From positions 1 through 8,437 of the forward strand of contig CAXFFS010000052.1 of assembly GCA_964002385.1 (NCBI GenBank): DNA of 8,437 nt. Reading direction: 5' to 3'. The DNA comes from AEGEAN-183 sp964002385. Lineage in GTDB: Bacteria; Pseudomonadota; Gammaproteobacteria; Magnimaribacterales; Magnimaribacteraceae. The notes under the pieces were generated by a model. It was not told where the DNA came from. It was given only the letters and a program-made list of their open reading frames with translations, and did no database searches. Numbering within the stretch: the first letter of the stretch is position 1; every line of letters starts with the position of its first letter. The translations under genes were made by a program, and so were the position numbers. Shown here one piece after another: positions 6,182-8,437 of the stretch.

Positions 6182-7005
6182 TGCGGAGGTGTTGTGTTAT
6201 CTATTGTTATTCTTTCCATTCTTCTTAATTGAGGCCAGTAATCATTATCTGGTTTATGAATAATTGATCGATTATCCCAAAAAGCGATGGAGTTGATCTC
6301 CCAAGAAAATCTGCATTGATATTTCTCTTTTTTTATATGGTCACAAAGAAAATCAAGTAATTCAGATGATTCCGAATCAGTTAAGGATTTAATTTTTAAA
6401 GTAAACAGGCCGTTAACATAAATAAGTTTTTTACCAGTTACTGGATGTGTACAGATTACGGGGTGCTCAACCGGAGGATTATCTATTAAAGCTTGAGCTA
6501 GTTTTTCTCTGCCATACGGTTCCGCCAAGCTTTCTTTAAAGCCATATTCAAAACTATGTATTGCAGTCATTTTTTCTAAAGACCTTTTCAAATCTTCAGG
6601 TAAATCACTGTATGCAGCTGATAAACTTGCGAAGAGCGTATCGCCACCTTTTTCTGGGATTATTTTTCCCAGCAGGATGCTCCCTAAGGGTGGAATTTTT
6701 TTGAAGGTCATGTCCGTATGCCATTTCTCTATTTTTGATGGATTCTTTTCATCATTTTCCAAGATAGTTATTTCAGGAAAACCTTCAATAGTTGGATAAA
6801 CAGGATGACTTTGTAATTGACCAAAGTTTAAAGCAAAAGCTCTGTGTTGTTCTGGAGTAATATCTTGATTTCTAAAAAATATGACTTCATTTTCAGCTAA
6901 GGCTTTAGCAATAAAACCAGTTAGACTTTCATCTAAAGGTTCTCTCAGGTCTATTTCCTGAATAGTGGCTCCTAGTGCAGAGTCCTCTTTCATTATTTTT
7001 GCCAT
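6178..7005 (-). CDS. TauD/TfdA-family Fe(II)/2-oxoglutarate dioxygenase
   Basis: A 275-residue non-haem iron dioxygenase; such enzymes hydroxylate a substrate while decarboxylating 2-oxoglutarate, in TauD's case to release sulfite from taurine. The iron triad is visible as His96 and Asp98 (WHTDM) and His250 (WDNRSIIH). Arg265, 15 residues after His250, matches the 2-oxoglutarate/sulfonate arginine of TauD. Co-linear similarity to E. coli TauD is strong (HPVYP, GGDTL, HPV-THPV-GKK, YVN) at nearly the same length. Of the remembered taurine-pocket residues, His67, Tyr70, Ser151, Phe152 and Phe201 are kept, but TauD Asn95 is replaced by Ile92. A related sulfonate or another small acid is therefore possible. 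No taurine transporter genes are nearby. The Shine-Dalgarno is weak (AAAGA). It is divergent from the serine hydrolase across a spacer holding an inverted repeat. Confidence 0.94.
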   Translation of the reverse strand: MAKIMKEDSALGATIQEIDLREPLDESLTGFIAKALAENEVIFFRNQDITPEQHRAFALNFGQLQSHPVYPTIEGFPEITILENDEKNPSKIEKWHTDMTFKKIPPLGSILLGKIIPEKGGDTLFASLSAAYSDLPEDLKRSLEKMTAIHSFEYGFKESLAEPYGREKLAQALIDNPPVEHPVICTHPVTGKKLIYVNGLFTLKIKSLTDSESSELLDFLCDHIKKEKYQCRFSWEINSIAFWDNRSIIHKPDNDYWPQLRRMERITIDNTTPPH

Positions 7006-7025
7006 ATCTTTACACTCACATTCTA

Positions 7026-7064
7026 AAATGAATATCTAAAAGGAAGAAATATTTATATTCATTT
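7026..7064. promoter_or_regulatory. 10-bp inverted repeat in a divergent spacer, possible operator
   Basis: AAATGAATAT (7026-7035) and ATATTCATTT (7055-7064) are perfect reverse complements, with a 19-nt interval between them. They lie in the 96-nt spacer between the dioxygenase (leftward) and the serine hydrolase (rightward). A related half-site, differing at two A/T positions but sharing TGAATATCT with the left copy, is at 7078-7089. TATAAA on the minus strand (7057-7052) overlaps the right arm and could be the dioxygenase -10. A regulator-binding role is inference, and AT-rich sequence makes chance repeats more likely. Confidence 0.4.
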
Positions 7065-7101
7065 AAACTTATTATTAATTTGAATATCTTAAGATGTTTA
7101 C

Positions 7102-8253
7102 ATGAAAAAAATTGTTAAAAATTTTTTACTCCTATTTATTAGCTCTTTAATTTTAATAGATTGTGGGGGCGGAGGAGGAAGCTCGAGTTCTGAAGAACCT
7201 CCTATAGTTCAATTACCAAACTTTAATGTGAATACTTGGCCTGGAAGTATTTGGCAAGTAGCTGATCCAGCAAGGGCAAATATGGACAACTCCAAGCTAC
7301 AACAAGCACTAGATTATGCTTTTGTAGAAAATAGAAATACACAAGCTGTAGTAGTTATAAGACATGGTGTAATTGTGGCTGAGAAATATTCAGATGATAA
7401 AAACAGATTTAGCCTGGCAACAAGCTGGTCCACCGCGAAAAGCTTCACTAGTGCTCTGATAGGTATGGTTATTGATCAAGGACTTATCAGCTCTGTAGAT
7501 GATAAAGCTTGTTTATACTTAAGTGATTGGGATTGTGATGAAGTGGTATGTTTAAGCCTAGATTGCCCTAAACTTAGATCAGAAATATCCATTAGAGATT
7601 TGTTGGAAATGCGATCTGGTTTAGAAGACGAAAGTGTTGGTGGCTTAAGTATTTATTCTTCTGTTGATGACCAATTATTTTTTGCTTTAAATAGATTGGC
7701 TGTAAAAACAAGAGGAACAGAATTTCTTTACTCGAATTCAGATTCAATGATTTTATCTGGCATTCTTGAAACCGCAACAGGTATGACAGTAAAAGAATTA
7801 GCAGAGAGAGATCTTTTTTCTACTATTGGTATGACAGGTGACTGGTGGTCAGACAAGGAAGGGCATACCATGACTTATTGCTGTATAGATGCTACATCTA
7901 GAGACTTTGCAAGATTTGGGCTTCTTTTTGCAAGAAATGGAATGTGGGAAGACACCCAAGTGATTACTCAAGAATGGGTAAATGAATCAACATCTCCTGC
8001 AGAGGGTTTAAGTTATTACGGACTTCATTGGTGGGTTTATCCTGCAACTAATTTTTTTGCTGCTCAAGGGCTTCATACCAATGATATTTGGATCAATCAA
8101 TCTTTAGATTTAGTGGTTGTTAGAAACAGTGACTTTACTAGATATGGCACAGACAGCATTAGAACTGGGTCTAATATTCATAGTACCAACCCCCCTGACT
8201 CTTGGAATAACACTGAGTTTCTTACTTTTATCACTGAATCAATTAATCAATAG
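7102..8253 (+). CDS. Serine hydrolase of the beta-lactamase (class C)/penicillin-binding fold, putative lipoprotein
   Basis: A 383-residue secreted hydrolase of the COG1680-like group (6-aminohexanoate-dimer hydrolase, esterases, class C beta-lactamase relatives). The catalytic S-x-x-K is Ser110-Thr-Ala-Lys113 (SWSTAKSFTS), and the second motif is Tyr210-Ser-Asn212 (FLYSNSDS). Where this family has a closing glycine-rich or H-x-G motif, this protein has GLHTNDIW (323-330). The N-terminus MKKIVKNFLLLFISSLILIDC followed by a Gly5-Ser4 run looks like a lipoprotein signal with Cys21 lipidated, but Asp at -1 is unusual. Mature-region cysteines 137, 145, 150, 155, 260 and 261 could form disulfides outside the cytoplasm. 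No classical ribosome-binding site precedes the ATG; a 10-bp palindrome occupies that position. Substrate unknown: beta-lactam resistance should not be assumed, and esterase or amidase activity is equally likely. Confidence 0.92.
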   Translation: MKKIVKNFLLLFISSLILIDCGGGGGSSSSEEPPIVQLPNFNVNTWPGSIWQVADPARANMDNSKLQQALDYAFVENRNTQAVVVIRHGVIVAEKYSDDKNRFSLATSWSTAKSFTSALIGMVIDQGLISSVDDKACLYLSDWDCDEVVCLSLDCPKLRSEISIRDLLEMRSGLEDESVGGLSIYSSVDDQLFFALNRLAVKTRGTEFLYSNSDSMILSGILETATGMTVKELAERDLFSTIGMTGDWWSDKEGHTMTYCCIDATSRDFARFGLLFARNGMWEDTQVITQEWVNESTSPAEGLSYYGLHWWVYPATNFFAAQGLHTNDIWINQSLDLVVVRNSDFTRYGTDSIRTGSNIHSTNPPDSWNNTEFLTFITESINQ

Positions 8254-8311
8254 TTACTGCCCATAAATAAAACTTGATGAAAAGAAAGTTTAAGGAACTT
8301 AAAATACAACA

Positions 8312-8437
8312 ATGAAAAAAGGAATTACTTTCGGGGCTTTTGATTTATTTCATGCTGGACATGTTCTTATGCTAGAAGAAGCTAAAACTGTTTGCGATTA
8401 CTTAATTGTCTGTATTCAGAGCGATCCTTCGTTAGAT
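8312..8437 (+). CDS. Nucleotidyltransferase of the HxGH cytidylyltransferase family, N-terminal part (cut by window end)
   Basis: The first 42 codons of a small Rossmann-like nucleotidyltransferase. They show GITFGAFDLFHAGHVLML, with the catalytic His14-x-x-His17 (HAGH) that binds the nucleotide phosphates, and then LEEAKTVCDYLIV, the helix and strand typical of glycerol-3-phosphate cytidylyltransferase-like proteins. The family moves a nucleotide from CTP or ATP onto a phosphorylated acceptor such as a sugar phosphate or alcohol phosphate. Which one applies cannot be told from the N-terminus. An in-frame stop at 8300-8302 makes the ATG at 8312 the earliest ATG start. AAGGA at 8292-8296 is 15 nt upstream, a long spacing. 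A 12-codon reading frame (8277-8315) ends in the same ATGA. The frame is open at the window end. Confidence 0.9.
   Translation, partial: MKKGITFGAFDLFHAGHVLMLEEAKTVCDYLIVCIQSDPSLD

Noticed and set aside
4606..7005. A carnitine/crotonobetaine pathway (CaiD-like hydratase plus a TfdA-family dioxygenase and a nearby ligase)
   Set aside because: The dioxygenase resembles TauD more than gamma-butyrobetaine hydroxylase and lacks the N-terminal zinc domain; no CaiA, CaiB or transporter is seen.
7592..7777. 61-codon minus-strand frame inside the serine hydrolase
   Set aside because: Low-complexity antisense frame with no domain, in the middle of a conserved enzyme.
7102..8253. An antibiotic-resistance beta-lactamase
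   Set aside because: The S-x-x-K and Y-S-N motifs are shared with esterases, amidases and peptidases of the same fold, and the third motif is not the usual K-T-G; resistance is not supported.
8254..8311. Promoter for the nucleotidyltransferase
   Set aside because: TTGATG (8274-8279) and TAAAAT (8300-8305) look promoter-like but are 20 nt apart, too far for a good sigma-70 site.

Overview
This is an AT-rich, gene-dense bacterial window with very short intergenic gaps and mostly Shine-Dalgarno-led starts. The mix of crotonases, short-chain dehydrogenases (SDRs), an acyl-CoA ligase, a TauD-type dioxygenase and a secreted beta-lactamase-fold hydrolase fits a streamlined marine heterotroph. SAR86-like Gammaproteobacteria are my best guess. 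That placement is inference from gene content and base composition; no marker gene is present.

Layout. (1) 1-3616, plus strand: a four-gene run with gaps of 3-11 nt. It holds the C-terminal part of an SDR, a crotonase-fold protein that lacks both hydratase glutamates, a 571-residue acyl-CoA synthetase and a complete NAD-type SDR. Together they look like an activation and beta-oxidation-like unit for a carboxylic acid whose identity cannot be read from sequence. A small hairpin follows at 3621-3636. (2) 5394-3653, minus strand: a CaiD-like enoyl-CoA hydratase with both catalytic glutamates overlaps by 16 nt a plant-type (Ntn) isoaspartyl peptidase/asparaginase with a probable export signal. 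(3) 5471-6181, plus strand: a free-standing class I glutamine amidotransferase, divergent from the hydratase across a 76-nt promoter spacer. (4) 7005-6178, minus strand: a TauD-like 2-oxoglutarate dioxygenase, convergent with the amidotransferase; their stop codons overlap inside one TTAA. (5) 7102-8253, plus strand: a lipoprotein-like serine hydrolase of the class C beta-lactamase fold. It is divergent from the dioxygenase across a 96-nt spacer carrying a perfect 10-bp inverted repeat with a third related half-site. (6) 8312-8437, plus strand: the start of an HxGH nucleotidyltransferase, cut by the window end.

I see no rRNA, tRNA, CRISPR array, insertion sequence, attachment site or replication origin, and no gene-free stretch above 100 nt. 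The window is mostly ordinary accessory catabolism. I found no convincing case for a wholly new system. The best leads are the glutamate-less crotonase in the ligase operon, the dyad between the dioxygenase and hydrolase genes, the TauD-like pocket with one altered position, and the coupled hydratase-asparaginase pair.
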